Counted from the stretch's first letter, positions 35,247 to 44,989 are shown. The stretch: 64,000 nucleotides of DNA from Devosia sp. 66-14 (GCA_001899085.1 MKVB01000003.1:266079-330078), one strand, 5' to 3'. Notes: generated by a model not told the origin, from the letters alone. Made by a program: numbers and translations.

Positions 35247-36197
35247 ATGATGGACGGTTTTCTCGCCTGGCTGGTCGGGCTTGTGGCCCTGGTGATCCCG
35301 GGGTTCGGCGCCACCGAGCCGCCGCACTACAACGGCTATGTCGAGGCACGCTATGTCTACGCTTCGGCGAGCACCGCCGGGCCACTCGAGACCATATCGG
35401 TGCGCGAGGGAGACACGGTGCTGGCCGGCGACCTGCTGTTCAGGCTGCGCTCCGAACAGCAGGTGGCCCTGCTGCAGGGCTCCGAGGCGCGGGTGGCGGC
35501 GGCGGAAGCCGGGCTGAAGAACCTCACCACCGGCAGCCGGGCCGATGAACTCGACGTCATCCAGGCGAGCCTGCAGAAGGCCCAGGCGGATATGAGCCTC
35601 GCCCAGGACAGCGCGACGCGCAGCGACAAGCTGTTCGCGCAGGGGCTGGTGCCGCAATCCAAGCTCGACCAGGATCGGGCGACGCTCGCCAGTGCCGAAG
35701 CGGCGGTGCGCCAGCTCGAAGCGCAGCTCAAGGTCGCCGAACTGCCGGCCCGCAGCGAGCAGCAGGTGCAGGCGGAGGCCAATCTCACCGCAGCGCAGGC
35801 CGATGCCGAGAAGGCCAATGCCGATCTCGCCGACCGGACCATCACGGCGCCCGCGGCAGGGCGGATCGAGCGGGTATTCTTCGATGCCGGCGAGATCGTC
35901 GCGGCGGGAACGCCGGTAGTGTCGATCCTGCCGGAGGGTGCGCTGAAGGTGAAGTTCTACGTGCCGGAGGCGGCGCGGGCCAGCTTTGCCATGGGCGACA
36001 AGCTGGCGGTGAGCTGCGATGGCTGCCCGGACGGGCTCAGCGCCAGCATCAGCTTTTTTGCCTCGGATCCGCAGTTCACCCCGCCGGTGATCTACTCGCG
36101 CGACGAGCGGCAGCGGCTGAGCTACCTGATCGAGGCGACGCTGGATGGCGCGAGCCTCCACCCCGGCCAGCCGGTGACGGTGGAGCGGCAGCCGTGA
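35247..36197 (+). CDS. HlyD-type membrane-fusion/periplasmic adaptor protein
   Basis: A 316-residue adaptor of the YbhG/HlyD type linking an inner-membrane ABC exporter to the envelope. Either of two adjacent ATGs (35247, 35250) follows AGGAG. An N-terminal hydrophobic segment (FLAWLVGLVALVIPGFG) is followed by a lipoyl half (PLETISVREGDTVLAGDLLF). The alpha-helical coiled-coil hairpin is Gln/Ala-rich (SLQKAQADMSLAQDSATRSD). The second lipoyl half is DRTITAPAAGRIERVF. The ATPase gene overlaps its stop. Confidence 0.88.
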   Translation: MMDGFLAWLVGLVALVIPGFGATEPPHYNGYVEARYVYASASTAGPLETISVREGDTVLAGDLLFRLRSEQQVALLQGSEARVAAAEAGLKNLTTGSRADELDVIQASLQKAQADMSLAQDSATRSDKLFAQGLVPQSKLDQDRATLASAEAAVRQLEAQLKVAELPARSEQQVQAEANLTAAQADAEKANADLADRTITAPAAGRIERVFFDAGEIVAAGTPVVSILPEGALKVKFYVPEAARASFAMGDKLAVSCDGCPDGLSASISFFASDPQFTPPVIYSRDERQRLSYLIEATLDGASLHPGQPVTVERQP

Positions 36198-37159
36198 GCG
36201 AGCCGCTGGTCATCGACGTGCATGGCCTGACCAAGAATTTCGGGCCCAAGCGCGTGGTCGACCATTTCGACATCCAGGTGCCGAAGGGGGCGATCTACGG
36301 CTTTCTCGGACCGAACGGCTCGGGCAAGACCACCACCATCCGGATGCTGTGCGGGCTGCTGACGCCGGATGAAGGCGAAGGGACCTGCCTCGGTTTCGAC
36401 GTGCGCAAACAGGCCGAGCAGATCAAGGAGCAGGTCGGCTACATGACGCAGAAGTTCTCGTATTACGAGGACCTGTCGATCCGCGAGAACCTCGATTTCG
36501 TGGCGCGGATGTATCGGCTCGACCGCAGGAAGCAGCGGGTCGACCAGGCCCTTGCCGATCTGGGCCTTGCCGACCGGCAAAAGCAGCTGGCCGGCTCGTT
36601 GTCGGGCGGCTGGAAGCAGCGGCTGGCGCTGGCGGCATGTCTGCTGCACGAGCCCAAGCTCCTGCTGCTCGACGAGCCCACCGCGGGGGTCGATCCCAAG
36701 GCGCGGCGCGACTTCTGGGATGAAATCCGGCGGCTTTCGGCGCTGGGCGTCACCGTGCTGGTCTCGACCCATTACATGGACGAGGCGGTGCAGTGCGACT
36801 TCATCACCTACATCGCCTATGGCAAGAAGCTGATCGACGGGCCTTCGGCCAAGATCCCGGAAATGGTGGGGCTCGAGACCTGGCGCGTCGAAGGGCCTGA
36901 CCTCGCCGGGCTCGAGGACCGGCTGCTCAAGGAGCCGGGCGTGGTGCAGGTGGCGCGGTTCGGCACCGTGCTGCACGTGTCGGGCACCGACAAGCCGACG
37001 CTCGAGGCAACGGTCGAGCGGCTCAAGGCCGAAGGCACGCATCGCTGGAGCTTGCAGGTGGCCGGGCTCGAGGAGGCGTTCATCTACCTGATGACCGGCG
37101 CGCGCGACAACTTCGCCGGCGATGGCGGTGGCAGTGCACCGGGGACGGTCGCGGCATGA
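36194..37159 (+). CDS. ABC transporter ATP-binding protein (drug/efflux type)
   Basis: A 321-residue ATPase starting at a GTG that overlaps the adaptor stop. Walker A is GPNGSGKTTTIRMLCGLL. The C loop LSGGWKQRLALA has Trp in place of the usual Gln/Met. Walker B is LLLLDEPTAGVD and the H-loop is VSTHYMDEAVQCD. The C-terminal domain resembles DrrA/YbhF-type subunits. It forms the exporter with the permease encoded 4 bp on. Confidence 0.92.
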   Translation: MSEPLVIDVHGLTKNFGPKRVVDHFDIQVPKGAIYGFLGPNGSGKTTTIRMLCGLLTPDEGEGTCLGFDVRKQAEQIKEQVGYMTQKFSYYEDLSIRENLDFVARMYRLDRRKQRVDQALADLGLADRQKQLAGSLSGGWKQRLALAACLLHEPKLLLLDEPTAGVDPKARRDFWDEIRRLSALGVTVLVSTHYMDEAVQCDFITYIAYGKKLIDGPSAKIPEMVGLETWRVEGPDLAGLEDRLLKEPGVVQVARFGTVLHVSGTDKPTLEATVERLKAEGTHRWSLQVAGLEEAFIYLMTGARDNFAGDGGGSAPGTVAA

Positions 37160-38289
37160 CCCTCGGCTTCTCGCTCAGGCGCTTCGGCGCCGTGCTCTAC
37201 AAGGAATTCATCCAGATGCGGCGCGACCGCATCACCTTCGGCATGATGATCGGCTTGCCGATCATCCAGCTGTTCCTGTTCGGCTTTGCCATCAACGCCG
37301 ATCCGCGGAACCTGCCGACCCTGGTGGAGATGGGCGATAACGGGCCGCTGAGCCGGGCGGTGATCGCAGGCATGCAGAACTCGTCCTACTTCGCCTTCAA
37401 GGGGGCGGTGAGCGGCGTCGGCGAGGGCGAGGAAGCGCTGCGCCGCGGTACCGCCAACTTCGTCGTAGTGATCCCGGCCGATTTCGAACGCGACGTGGTG
37501 CGCGGCAACAAGCCGGAGATCCTGGTGGCCGCCGACGCCTCCGACCCGTCGGCGACGGGCGGCGCGGTGGCGGCGCTGTCGGGCATCGTCAACGTCGCCA
37601 TTGCCGAGACGCTGACCGGACCGCTGGCGCAGCAGGCGGGCTCGGCGCCGTTCTCGATGGTGGTGCACCGCGAGTACAACCCGGAGGGCAAGACCTCCAC
37701 CAATATCGTGCCGGGGCTGCTGGCGATCATCCTGTCGATGACCATGGTGATGATCACCGCGGTGGCGATCGTCAAGGAAACCGAGCGGGGCACCATGGAG
37801 ATGCTGATCGCCACGCCGGTGAAGCCGCTCGAGGTGATGCTGGGCAAGATCCTGCCCTATGTGTTCGTCGGCTACGTGCAGACCGCGGTGTTCCTCGCGG
37901 CGGCCAGCCTCGTCTTCGGGGTGCCGTTCGAGGGCAGCGTCTGGGCGTTCTTCCTCGGCTTCAACCTGTTCATCGTGGTGAACCTGGCGCTGGGGTTCCT
38001 GATCTCCACGGCGGCCAAAAGCCAGATGCAGGCGATGCAGCTGAGCTTTTTCACCATCCTGCCCTCGATCCTGCTCTCCGGGTTCATGTTCCCGTTCGCC
38101 GGCATGCCCGGCTGGGCGCAGTTCATCGGGCAGGCGGTGCCGGCGACCCACTTCCTGCGCGTGGTGCGCAAGGTCATGCTGAAGGGCGGCGAGGTGGCGG
38201 ATGTGACCGGCGAGCTCTGGGCGCTGCTGGCGATCCTCGTGGTCATCGCGGTGATCGCCATGCTGCGCTATCGGCAGACGCTGGACTAG
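37156..38289 (+). CDS. ABC-2 type transporter permease
   Basis: A 377-residue permease of the ABC-2 (YbhS/YhhJ-like) type. The first helix near KEFIQMRRDRITFGMMIGLP is followed by a large periplasmic domain (about residues 50-170). Five C-terminal helices include LLAIILSMTMVMITAVAIVK, the QMQAMQLSFFTILPSILLSG signature and FMFPFAGMPGWAQFIGQAVP. The start overlaps the ATPase stop (ATGA). A single permease gene is present, so it probably works as a homodimer. Confidence 0.92.
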   Translation: MTLGFSLRRFGAVLYKEFIQMRRDRITFGMMIGLPIIQLFLFGFAINADPRNLPTLVEMGDNGPLSRAVIAGMQNSSYFAFKGAVSGVGEGEEALRRGTANFVVVIPADFERDVVRGNKPEILVAADASDPSATGGAVAALSGIVNVAIAETLTGPLAQQAGSAPFSMVVHREYNPEGKTSTNIVPGLLAIILSMTMVMITAVAIVKETERGTMEMLIATPVKPLEVMLGKILPYVFVGYVQTAVFLAAASLVFGVPFEGSVWAFFLGFNLFIVVNLALGFLISTAAKSQMQAMQLSFFTILPSILLSGFMFPFAGMPGWAQFIGQAVPATHFLRVVRKVMLKGGEVADVTGELWALLAILVVIAVIAMLRYRQTLD

Positions 38290-38340
38290 TCGCATGGCCC
38301 GCCATTGCCTATCTGACGGGCACACAAATGGAGTGATGCG

Positions 38341-39318
38341 ATGAAAGCCGTGGTGTTTGAGGAATTCGGCAGCCCGAGGAAAGTGCTGAAGCTAGAGGAG
38401 CGGCCGCTGCCGGAACCCGGCCCGGGCCAGGTGCGGGTGAAGCTGGTGCTGTCGCCGATCCACAACCACGACCTGATGATCGTCACCGGCCATTACGGCT
38501 ACAAGCCGCCGCTGCCGCATGTGCCCGGCACCGAAGCCCTCGGGGTGGTCGACAAGCTCGGTGAGGGCGTGACCAACCTCAAGCTCGGGCAGCGGGTGAC
38601 CGGCGGGGCAAGCGGCGCTTGGGCGGAATACTACCTGGCCGGCGCGCAGTCGCTGGTGCCGCTGCCGGACGGCATAGACGACGCGACGGCGTGCCAGCTG
38701 GTTTCGATGCCGCTGAGCGCCTGGCGGCTGCTCGGCGAGCTGCAGGTCGAGGCCGGCGAGTGGATCGTGCAGAACGCGGCGAACGGCGCGGTCGGCAAGA
38801 TCATCGCCAAGCTGGCGGCCGAGCGCGGCGTACGGGTGCTCAACATCGTGCGGCGCGAGGCGGCGGTTGCCGAGCTGCTGGCCGAGGGCATCGGCGATGC
38901 CGTCTCGAGCGAACATGAGGACTGGCAACAGCGGGCCCGGGCGATCACCGGCGGCGCGCCGATCCGCCGGGCGCTGGATTCGGTGGCCGGCCGGGCGTCG
39001 GACGAACTGCTGGACCTCGTCGGCGAAGAGGGCTGGCTGATCTCGTTCGGGGCGCTGAGCGGCCGGCCGATGCAGATCAGCGCCGATAACCTCCTGTTCA
39101 AGCGGGCGGTGGTGAAAGGGTTCTGGGCGGCCAAGCCCTCGAGTTTCCACTCGCCCGAGCAGATCAGGGGAGCGATCGTCGAGTTCGTCGGCAAGGCGGC
39201 GCGGGGCGAACTGAAGCTGCCGATCGCCGAGGTGTTTTCGCTGGAGCAGGCTGCCGACGCGGCCGAAGCCAGCAATGAGAAGGGCCGGCAGGGCAAGATC
39301 GCGATTCGCGGCAGCTGA
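38341..39318 (+). CDS. Zinc-independent MDR-family oxidoreductase (quinone reductase/enoyl reductase-like)
   Basis: A 325-residue medium-chain dehydrogenase/reductase. The GroES-like half has EFGSPRKVLKLEERPLPEPG and PHVPGTEALGVVDKLGEGV. The NADPH fold is marked by WIVQNAANGAVGKIIAKLAAE, an AxxGxxG-like motif that resembles mitochondrial 2-enoyl-thioester reductases. Structural zinc cysteines are absent. It is separated by 51 bp from the exporter operon and may be independent. The likely reaction is NADPH-dependent reduction of an alpha,beta-unsaturated carbonyl. Confidence 0.85.
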   Translation: MKAVVFEEFGSPRKVLKLEERPLPEPGPGQVRVKLVLSPIHNHDLMIVTGHYGYKPPLPHVPGTEALGVVDKLGEGVTNLKLGQRVTGGASGAWAEYYLAGAQSLVPLPDGIDDATACQLVSMPLSAWRLLGELQVEAGEWIVQNAANGAVGKIIAKLAAERGVRVLNIVRREAAVAELLAEGIGDAVSSEHEDWQQRARAITGGAPIRRALDSVAGRASDELLDLVGEEGWLISFGALSGRPMQISADNLLFKRAVVKGFWAAKPSSFHSPEQIRGAIVEFVGKAARGELKLPIAEVFSLEQAADAAEASNEKGRQGKIAIRGS

Positions 39319-39334
39319 CAGAGGCGCACCAAGG

Positions 39335-39499
39335 GTGCCTCCGCGTCCCCTCGTCCCTCCGGGGAGAGGGTTAGGGTGAGGGGTAGCCAAGCACACCGGC
39401 CAGGCTGGTCGCTGTCTGGTACTCGACCCTAATTCCAGCGGGCTTGGCGCCCCTCACCCCGGCCCTCTCCCAGGAGGGTCGAGGGGGGCGCGAAGGCAC
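39335..39499. repeat. Palindromic intergenic repeat, family A
   Basis: The arms start GTGCCTCCGCGTCCCCTC and end GAGGGGGGCGCGAAGGCAC. GGGTGAGGGGTAGCCAAGC and GCTTGGCGCCCCTCACCC form inner arms. It shares CTCACCC, CCCTCTCCC and GCCAAGC with the copy at 9183-9290. It lies between two convergent genes. Confidence 0.75.
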
Positions 39500-39513
39500 G
39501 GCCGGTGCAAGGC

Positions 39514-40857
39514 CTAAGCCGTGAGCCCGAACATCTGGTCCTGGCGCTGGCGCAGCGCGTAGAGGCGGGTGCTCTGGTCGGGCAGGGCGTTGGCGGTGGT
39601 GAGGAGCTGGCCTTTCTTCACCGGCGCGGTGACCTTGCCGCCTTCGAGCAGGCCGACCGGCACGGCGTGCTGGCGGCGGGCATCCTCGACGGTGAGGATG
39701 AAGCTGCGGTAGCAGGTTTCGCCGATGGCATCGAAGGTCTCGCCTGCCGCCAGGTCGCGCTTGGCGACGGCGCAGACCTCGGCGACGGGCGTGGGCATCG
39801 GCACCATGTCGGGCCTGCCGTAGAGCATGATGCGCGCTGCGGTCAGCGGAACTTCCAGCGACGTCAGGTGGTAGGGGCGGAAGAACGCATAATACGGGCC
39901 CTTGCCGACATGCAGGTCGTCCATGCGCTCGATGATGCGGGGGTGTTCGGCTTCGACGATGACGAAGACGCCCGGCGCCACGCCCTTGCCGATGGTGAAA
40001 TCGACGACGCCCTTCTTGTCGAGGATGCCGCCATCCGCCTTGGGAATCAGCACCTTGACCATCTCGTCGCGGTCGGCCTTGGGCCCATGCATGCCCGGCA
40101 CATCCGGTACCAGCCCGGTGGCGTTGGCAATGCAGGCCATCTCCACCATGGTCTTACTGCCATCGACGAACTCCACCAGCATGCGCGGGTTCATGTTCCG
40201 GCGGATCGCTTCCTCGCGATAATCGTCGGGAACCGCGTCGTGATTGAGCGGGTTGTTCTTGCCCTTGCCGGCCGAAACGATCCGGTAGCCGAGCGCCGAG
40301 GCGAATTCGATCAGCTCCATGCAGCTCGAGGGTTCGTCGCCGGCGCCGACCGAATAGATCACGCCGAGGCGGTCGGCCTCGCGCTTCAGATAAGGGCCGA
40401 TGGTGACGTCGGCCTCGACGTTCATCATCACGAGGTGCTTGCCGTGTTCCATCGCGGTCAGACAATAGTCCGCCGCGACGCCAGGCTTGCCGGTGGCATC
40501 GATCACCACGTCGATCAGCGGGTTCTTGACCAGCGTTTCGGCCGAGGTGACGGCCATCTTGCCCGCCTCGATGGCGGCGGTGACCTTGCTTTCGGTATCG
40601 GCTTCGACGGCATGGGCGTCGTCGCCATAGGCGATGGCCATGGCGGCGCGCGCGGTGTGCGGACGACGGGTGGCGATCGCCGCCACTTCGATGCCGCGCA
40701 TCAACCCGCCCTGGGTCACCAGGTCGGTCCCCATCTCGCCCGAACCGATGACGCCGATGCGGATCGGCCTGCCGGAATCGGCCCGCGCCTTGAGGTCGCG
40801 CGCGATGCCGGTCAGGTGCACATTGGTGAGCGGGGTCGGGGGGTTGATGGCCTTCAT
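39514..40857 (-). CDS. Homoserine dehydrogenase-like oxidoreductase with SAF domain (COG4091 type)
   Basis: A 447-residue NAD(P)-binding protein. The Rossmann motif RIGVIGSGEMGTDLVTQGG is near residue 32; DVVIDATGKPGVAADY, VMMNVEADVTIGPYLK and GAGDEPSSCMELIEF follow. The C-terminal quarter is an SAF-like domain (VAKRDLAAGETFDAIG, then PVKKGQLLT). The ATG at 40857 trims an unsupported 26-residue extension. Family members act on sugar acids or related polyols in some bacteria; the substrate here is unknown. It is divergent from the enoyl-CoA hydratase-like gene. Confidence 0.82.
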   Translation of the reverse strand: MKAINPPTPLTNVHLTGIARDLKARADSGRPIRIGVIGSGEMGTDLVTQGGLMRGIEVAAIATRRPHTARAAMAIAYGDDAHAVEADTESKVTAAIEAGKMAVTSAETLVKNPLIDVVIDATGKPGVAADYCLTAMEHGKHLVMMNVEADVTIGPYLKREADRLGVIYSVGAGDEPSSCMELIEFASALGYRIVSAGKGKNNPLNHDAVPDDYREEAIRRNMNPRMLVEFVDGSKTMVEMACIANATGLVPDVPGMHGPKADRDEMVKVLIPKADGGILDKKGVVDFTIGKGVAPGVFVIVEAEHPRIIERMDDLHVGKGPYYAFFRPYHLTSLEVPLTAARIMLYGRPDMVPMPTPVAEVCAVAKRDLAAGETFDAIGETCYRSFILTVEDARRQHAVPVGLLEGGKVTAPVKKGQLLTTANALPDQSTRLYALRQRQDQMFGLTA

Positions 40858-40901
40858 GCGCGGTGCTCTACCACTGGCGTCGCCACATGGGAACCTGAGA
40901 G

Positions 40902-41918
40902 ATGACTGGCCAGCTCGATGTGATTCGCGAGGCAAACCTCGGGATCATCGCCCTCAACCGACCCGAGGCGATCAACGCGCTGAGCCTCGAAATGATCGAC
41001 GGCATCACCCGGGCGCTCGAGCAATGGGCCGATGACCATGAAATCCGGCTGGTGCTGTTCGAGGGGCGGGGGCCGCGCGGCTTCTGTTCGGGCGGCGACG
41101 TGCGGGCGGTGCGCAGCAGCGTGCTGGCGGGGCGGGCGGAACAGGCCGACGCGTTCTTTGCCGCCGAGTACCGGATGAACGGCATCATCGCGCGCTATCC
41201 CAAGCCCCTGGTGGCGCTGACCCATGGCATCGTGATGGGTGGCGGCATTGGCATTGCCGGCCATTGCGCCTTTCGGTTCACCACCACCGAGGCGCGCTTC
41301 GCCATGCCCGAGGCGGCGATCGGCTTCACCTGCGACGTGGGGGTGAACTTCATTCTGGCCAAGGCCCCGGTGCACCGGGCACTGGCCTTTGCCATGACCG
41401 GCGTGCCGGTCGGGGCCGCCGATGCACTGGCGCTCGGTCTGACCGACTGCGCCATCGACCCGGCGCGATACGACGCGGTGCGGGCGGGGATCGCCGCGGC
41501 AGCGGGGGCGACGCGGATCGAGGCGGCGCTCGGCGCTCTGATGCAGGCCGAGATGGCGCCGGTGGGCGAGGCAGTGCTGTGCGCGGCGGCCGATCGGCAT
41601 GCAGGGCTCGACTGGACCGATGTTGCCGCAATCGTCGGCACGGCCGGGCGCGAACCGCAGCTGGCGCAGCTGGCGCTGCGCTCGCCGACCAGCCTTGTCG
41701 CCATTGCCGAAAGCCTGCATGCGGCGCGACGGATGGCCGATATCACCGAGGTGCTGGCGGCCGATCTGCGGCTGGCGCGCCTGCTGTCGAGGCTGCCGGA
41801 CTTTGCCGAGGGGGTGCGGGCGGTGCTGGTCGACAAGGACCAGCGGCCGGACTGGCGGCCGAGGTCTTTGGAAGGGGTCGATCGAAGCTCGCTGCTGGCC
41901 GTCATCGGCGCCGGCTGA
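40902..41918 (+). CDS. Enoyl-CoA hydratase/isomerase-family protein, 3-hydroxyisobutyryl-CoA hydrolase-like
   Basis: A 338-residue crotonase-fold protein. ALNRPEAINALSLEMIDGI, GFCSGGDVRAV (first oxyanion hole) and VMGGGIGIAGHCAFRFTTTEARFAMPE (second) are typical. The length and the C-terminal extension (LLSRLPDFAEGVRAVLVDKDQRPDWRP) match 3-hydroxyisobutyryl-CoA hydrolase of valine breakdown better than simple hydratases. The divergent neighbour is a dehydrogenase; a common pathway is not evident. Confidence 0.85.
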   Translation: MTGQLDVIREANLGIIALNRPEAINALSLEMIDGITRALEQWADDHEIRLVLFEGRGPRGFCSGGDVRAVRSSVLAGRAEQADAFFAAEYRMNGIIARYPKPLVALTHGIVMGGGIGIAGHCAFRFTTTEARFAMPEAAIGFTCDVGVNFILAKAPVHRALAFAMTGVPVGAADALALGLTDCAIDPARYDAVRAGIAAAAGATRIEAALGALMQAEMAPVGEAVLCAAADRHAGLDWTDVAAIVGTAGREPQLAQLALRSPTSLVAIAESLHAARRMADITEVLAADLRLARLLSRLPDFAEGVRAVLVDKDQRPDWRPRSLEGVDRSSLLAVIGAG

Positions 41919-42007
41919 GCCCGCCGAAAGCGCCCGAATTTAGCACTTCCTAAACCGTTCCATCGGATGCTGGCGCCGGGCAGAAGTCCACGGGGGCAGC
42001 CAAAGTA

Positions 42008-42298
42008 ATGGCTCAGGCACGCAGCAGAACTATCGCCTTGCCGGCGATCGTCGATCTCGACGCGCTCGATCCTATTCGCGACGAGCTGGTCGACGCCATC
42101 GAATCCGGACCGGTTACGGTCTCGGGGGCGGCGATCGAACGGGTGGCGACCAATGCGCTGTTCATGCTGCTGAGTGCCGCCGAGACCGCCCGTCGCAACA
42201 ATTTCGCATTTTCGGTCAGCGCGCCCTCCGAGGCGTTTCGGCTGGCTGTTTCGCGGCTGGGGCTCGGGGCCCCGTTCGCCGCGATCATGGAAGGGTAA
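42008..42298 (+). CDS. STAS-domain protein of the chemotaxis cluster
   Basis: A 96-residue STAS (anti-sigma-antagonist-like) protein: TIALPAIVDLDALDPIRDEL, GPVTVSGAAIERVATNALFM and AVSRLGLGAPFA. It lacks the phosphoacceptor Ser in the usual DSSG loop (here VATN), so it may be a constitutive partner. It opens the stas-cheY-cheA-cheW cluster, with cheY 4 bp downstream. Confidence 0.82.
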   Translation: MAQARSRTIALPAIVDLDALDPIRDELVDAIESGPVTVSGAAIERVATNALFMLLSAAETARRNNFAFSVSAPSEAFRLAVSRLGLGAPFAAIMEG

Positions 42299-42301
42299 TT
42301 C

Positions 42302-42661
42302 ATGCGTGTACTGACGGTCGACGATTCCCGAACCATTCTCGCCATGCTGCACCATACGCTCAGCAATGCCGGCTTCGAGGTGCTGCAGGCCGAGGACGGC
42401 CAGAAAGGCCTCGACGTGCTCAAGAACGAGAGCGTCGATGTGGTGATCACCGACATCAACATGCCGGTCATGGACGGGATCGAGTTCATCCGGAACGTCC
42501 GCGCCTCGGGCATGCACAATTCCCTGCCGATCCTGATCCTCACCACCGAAACCAGCCAGGACAAGCGCGATCAGGGCCGCGCCGCCGGCGGCACCGGCTG
42601 GATCGTCAAGCCGTTCGACCCGGAGAAACTGATCTCGGTGATCCACCGCGTGGTGCACTGA
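42302..42661 (+). CDS. cheY: Chemotaxis response regulator CheY
   Basis: A 119-residue single-domain receiver. The acidic pair is DD at residues 7-8 (VLTVDDSRTI), phosphoacceptor Asp51 lies in VVITDINMPVMDG, the switch Thr in ILILTTETSQD and Lys in GWIVKPFDPEKL. There is no output domain, so it acts by binding a target, normally the flagellar switch. It lies between the STAS gene and cheA. Confidence 0.9.
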   Translation: MRVLTVDDSRTILAMLHHTLSNAGFEVLQAEDGQKGLDVLKNESVDVVITDINMPVMDGIEFIRNVRASGMHNSLPILILTTETSQDKRDQGRAAGGTGWIVKPFDPEKLISVIHRVVH

Positions 42662-42718
42662 GCTCCCAGACAGCCTGCCTCGCCTTCCCGGCAACCCAGA
42701 AGGGTTCGTGACTAGTCC

Positions 42719-44989
42719 ATGAGCGACCTCGACGACTTCAAGGCCACCTATTTCGACGAGTGCTCGGAGCTGCTGCTCGAACTGGAAGAGCAGTTCGCCG
42801 CCATCGAAGAGGGCGACCATTCGAGCAATCGGCTGAACGCGGTGTTCCGCGCCATCCACTCGATCAAGGGCGGCGGCGGGGCCTTCGGCTTTTCGGGGCT
42901 GGTCGGTTTTGCGCATGCCTACGAGACGCTGCTCGATCATGTGCGCGACGGCCGGGTGGAACTCAGCGAGCCGGTGGTGGCGCTGTGCATCCGGGCCAAT
43001 GACATCGTCGCCGACTTCGTCGCGGCGGCCAAGGACGGCGCCGAACTCGAGGCCGGCTACGGCGCCGAGGAAAAGCTGCAGTTCGATACGCTGACTTCGG
43101 GCGACCCCGACATGGTCGGCGAGCCGATGGAAGAGTTCGACATCGATTTCGTGCCGGTTATGGTGACAATTGCGGGCGCCGAGGACGACGCGATGGCCGA
43201 GGCGCCGCTGAGCCTCGCGATCCTCGACGATGCGTTCGAGGCGCCGCCGCTGGCGCCGGAAGCCGGGCACTGGACCATCCGCTTCACGCCGCATTCCGAG
43301 CTTTACGCGCGCGCCAACGATCCGCTGCTGCTGTTGCGCGAGCTGGGAACGCTGGGCGACATCAAGGTGCGGGCGGTGCTCGACGAGATTCCGGCGCTCG
43401 CCGATTTCGAGCCGTTCGGGGTCTATTGCAGCTGGGAGATCGCGCTCCGGTCCGACACCGCGACCGAGGCGACGATCGCCGAGGTATTCGAGTTCGTCGA
43501 GGGCAACTGCGACCTGACGATCACCCGCGGCGAGGCGCCGGTGGCCGAGGCGGCGCTCGATGCCGAGATCGAGGCGATGCCGTCATTCGCCCAGTTGATG
43601 GCCGACGAAGCCCAGCCCGAGCCGCTTGCCGTCGCCGAGGACGCCTCGAGCGCGCAACTCATCAGCTTCGAGGCATTGGCCGAGAGCATGAAGCCGGCGC
43701 TGAAGGCGGCGCCCCCGGTGCTGCCGCCGCCGCTGAAGCAGGCGGCGCCGGCCGAGGAGTTCGACGGCGAGAACGATCGGCGTTCCGGCGTCGAGGATCG
43801 TCGCAACGGCGTGCAGTCGATCCGCGTCGATCTCGACAAGATCGACCGGGTGGTCAACATGGTGGGCGAACTGGTGATCACCCAGTCGATGCTCACCCAG
43901 CAGATGGATGAGACGCTGCGGGCCCGCTACCAGGAACTGGTGCGAGGGCTCGAAGTGCTGGCGCAGACGACGCGCGGCCTGCAGGATTCGGTGATGTCGA
44001 TCCGCGCCCAGCCGGTGAAGACGGTGTTTTCCCGCATGCCGCGGCTGGTGCGCGAACTGGCCAGCAAGACCGGCAAGAAGATCCGACTCGAGACGATCGG
44101 CGAGAACACCGAGATCGACAAGACGATCATCGAGCAGCTTTCCGACCCGCTGACCCACATGATCCGCAACTCGGCCGACCATGGCATCGAGAGTCCGGAA
44201 AAGCGGCTCGCAGCCGGCAAGTCGGAAAGCGGCGCGATCCGGCTCTCCGCCGAACAGGCGGGCGGCAATATCCTTATCGCGGTGGAAGATGATGGCGGCG
44301 GCATCAACCGCGAGCGGGTGCTGCAGGTGGCGCGCGATCGCGGCGTGGTCGGGCCGGAGCAGGCACTGAGCGACGAACAGATCGACCAGCTGATCTTCGC
44401 GCCGGGCTTCTCCACTGCCTCCGAGATCTCCGATATCTCGGGACGCGGCGTCGGCATGGACGTGGTGCTGTCGAACATCAAGAAGATCGGCGGCTCGGTG
44501 CATGTGAAGAGCTGGACCGGCAGGGGCACGCGGATGACGCTGCGCCTGCCGCTGACGCTGGCGGTGCTCGACGTCATGCTGGTGAAGGTGGCGGGCAGCC
44601 CCTACGTCATCCCGCTGAGTTCAATCGTCGAAACAATACAGTGCGCCCGGGCCAATTTCTCGCGCATGCCGACCGGCGCGCAGGTGCTGCAGGTGCGCGG
44701 CGAATATGTGCAGGTGGTGGACCTCGCCTCGCGCTTCGAGATGACCACAGAGGTCGAGCGAGACAACCGTTTCGTGGTGCTGTGCGAGGCCGAAGGCGGG
44801 GTGAAGGTGGCGGTGATCGTCGATGACATCATCGGTCAGCAGCAGGTGGTGATCAAATCGCTGGAGGAGAACTTCCAGTCGATCGAAGGCATTGCCGGCG
44901 GCACCATCCTCGGCGATGGCAACGTGGCGCTGATCGTCGACGTGCAGGGTCTGAAATCCACCACCACGGCTCACAAGAGCGCTGCCTAG
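42719..44989 (+). CDS. cheA: Chemotaxis histidine kinase CheA
   Basis: A 756-residue kinase. The P1 domain carries phospho-His47 in AIHSIKGGGGAFGF. A poorly conserved middle of about 200 residues holds the P2-like region. The P3 dimerisation helices start KIDRVVNMVGELVITQSML. The P4 ATPase has the N box LTHMIRNSADHGIESPEKR, VEDDGGGINR (G1), IFAPGFSTASEISDISGRG (F/G2) and a further SGRGVGMDVV. The P5 CheW-like domain is MLVKVAGSPYVIPLSSIVET. All five domains are intact. No methylation genes (cheR, cheB) are within view. Confidence 0.93.
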   Translation: MSDLDDFKATYFDECSELLLELEEQFAAIEEGDHSSNRLNAVFRAIHSIKGGGGAFGFSGLVGFAHAYETLLDHVRDGRVELSEPVVALCIRANDIVADFVAAAKDGAELEAGYGAEEKLQFDTLTSGDPDMVGEPMEEFDIDFVPVMVTIAGAEDDAMAEAPLSLAILDDAFEAPPLAPEAGHWTIRFTPHSELYARANDPLLLLRELGTLGDIKVRAVLDEIPALADFEPFGVYCSWEIALRSDTATEATIAEVFEFVEGNCDLTITRGEAPVAEAALDAEIEAMPSFAQLMADEAQPEPLAVAEDASSAQLISFEALAESMKPALKAAPPVLPPPLKQAAPAEEFDGENDRRSGVEDRRNGVQSIRVDLDKIDRVVNMVGELVITQSMLTQQMDETLRARYQELVRGLEVLAQTTRGLQDSVMSIRAQPVKTVFSRMPRLVRELASKTGKKIRLETIGENTEIDKTIIEQLSDPLTHMIRNSADHGIESPEKRLAAGKSESGAIRLSAEQAGGNILIAVEDDGGGINRERVLQVARDRGVVGPEQALSDEQIDQLIFAPGFSTASEISDISGRGVGMDVVLSNIKKIGGSVHVKSWTGRGTRMTLRLPLTLAVLDVMLVKVAGSPYVIPLSSIVETIQCARANFSRMPTGAQVLQVRGEYVQVVDLASRFEMTTEVERDNRFVVLCEAEGGVKVAVIVDDIIGQQQVVIKSLEENFQSIEGIAGGTILGDGNVALIVDVQGLKSTTTAHKSAA

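Noticed and set aside
41939-41955. TTTAG-CACTTC-CTAAA before the chemotaxis cluster as a CtrA box
   Set aside because: It matches TTAA-N7-TTAA at only six of eight positions and is a general AT dyad.
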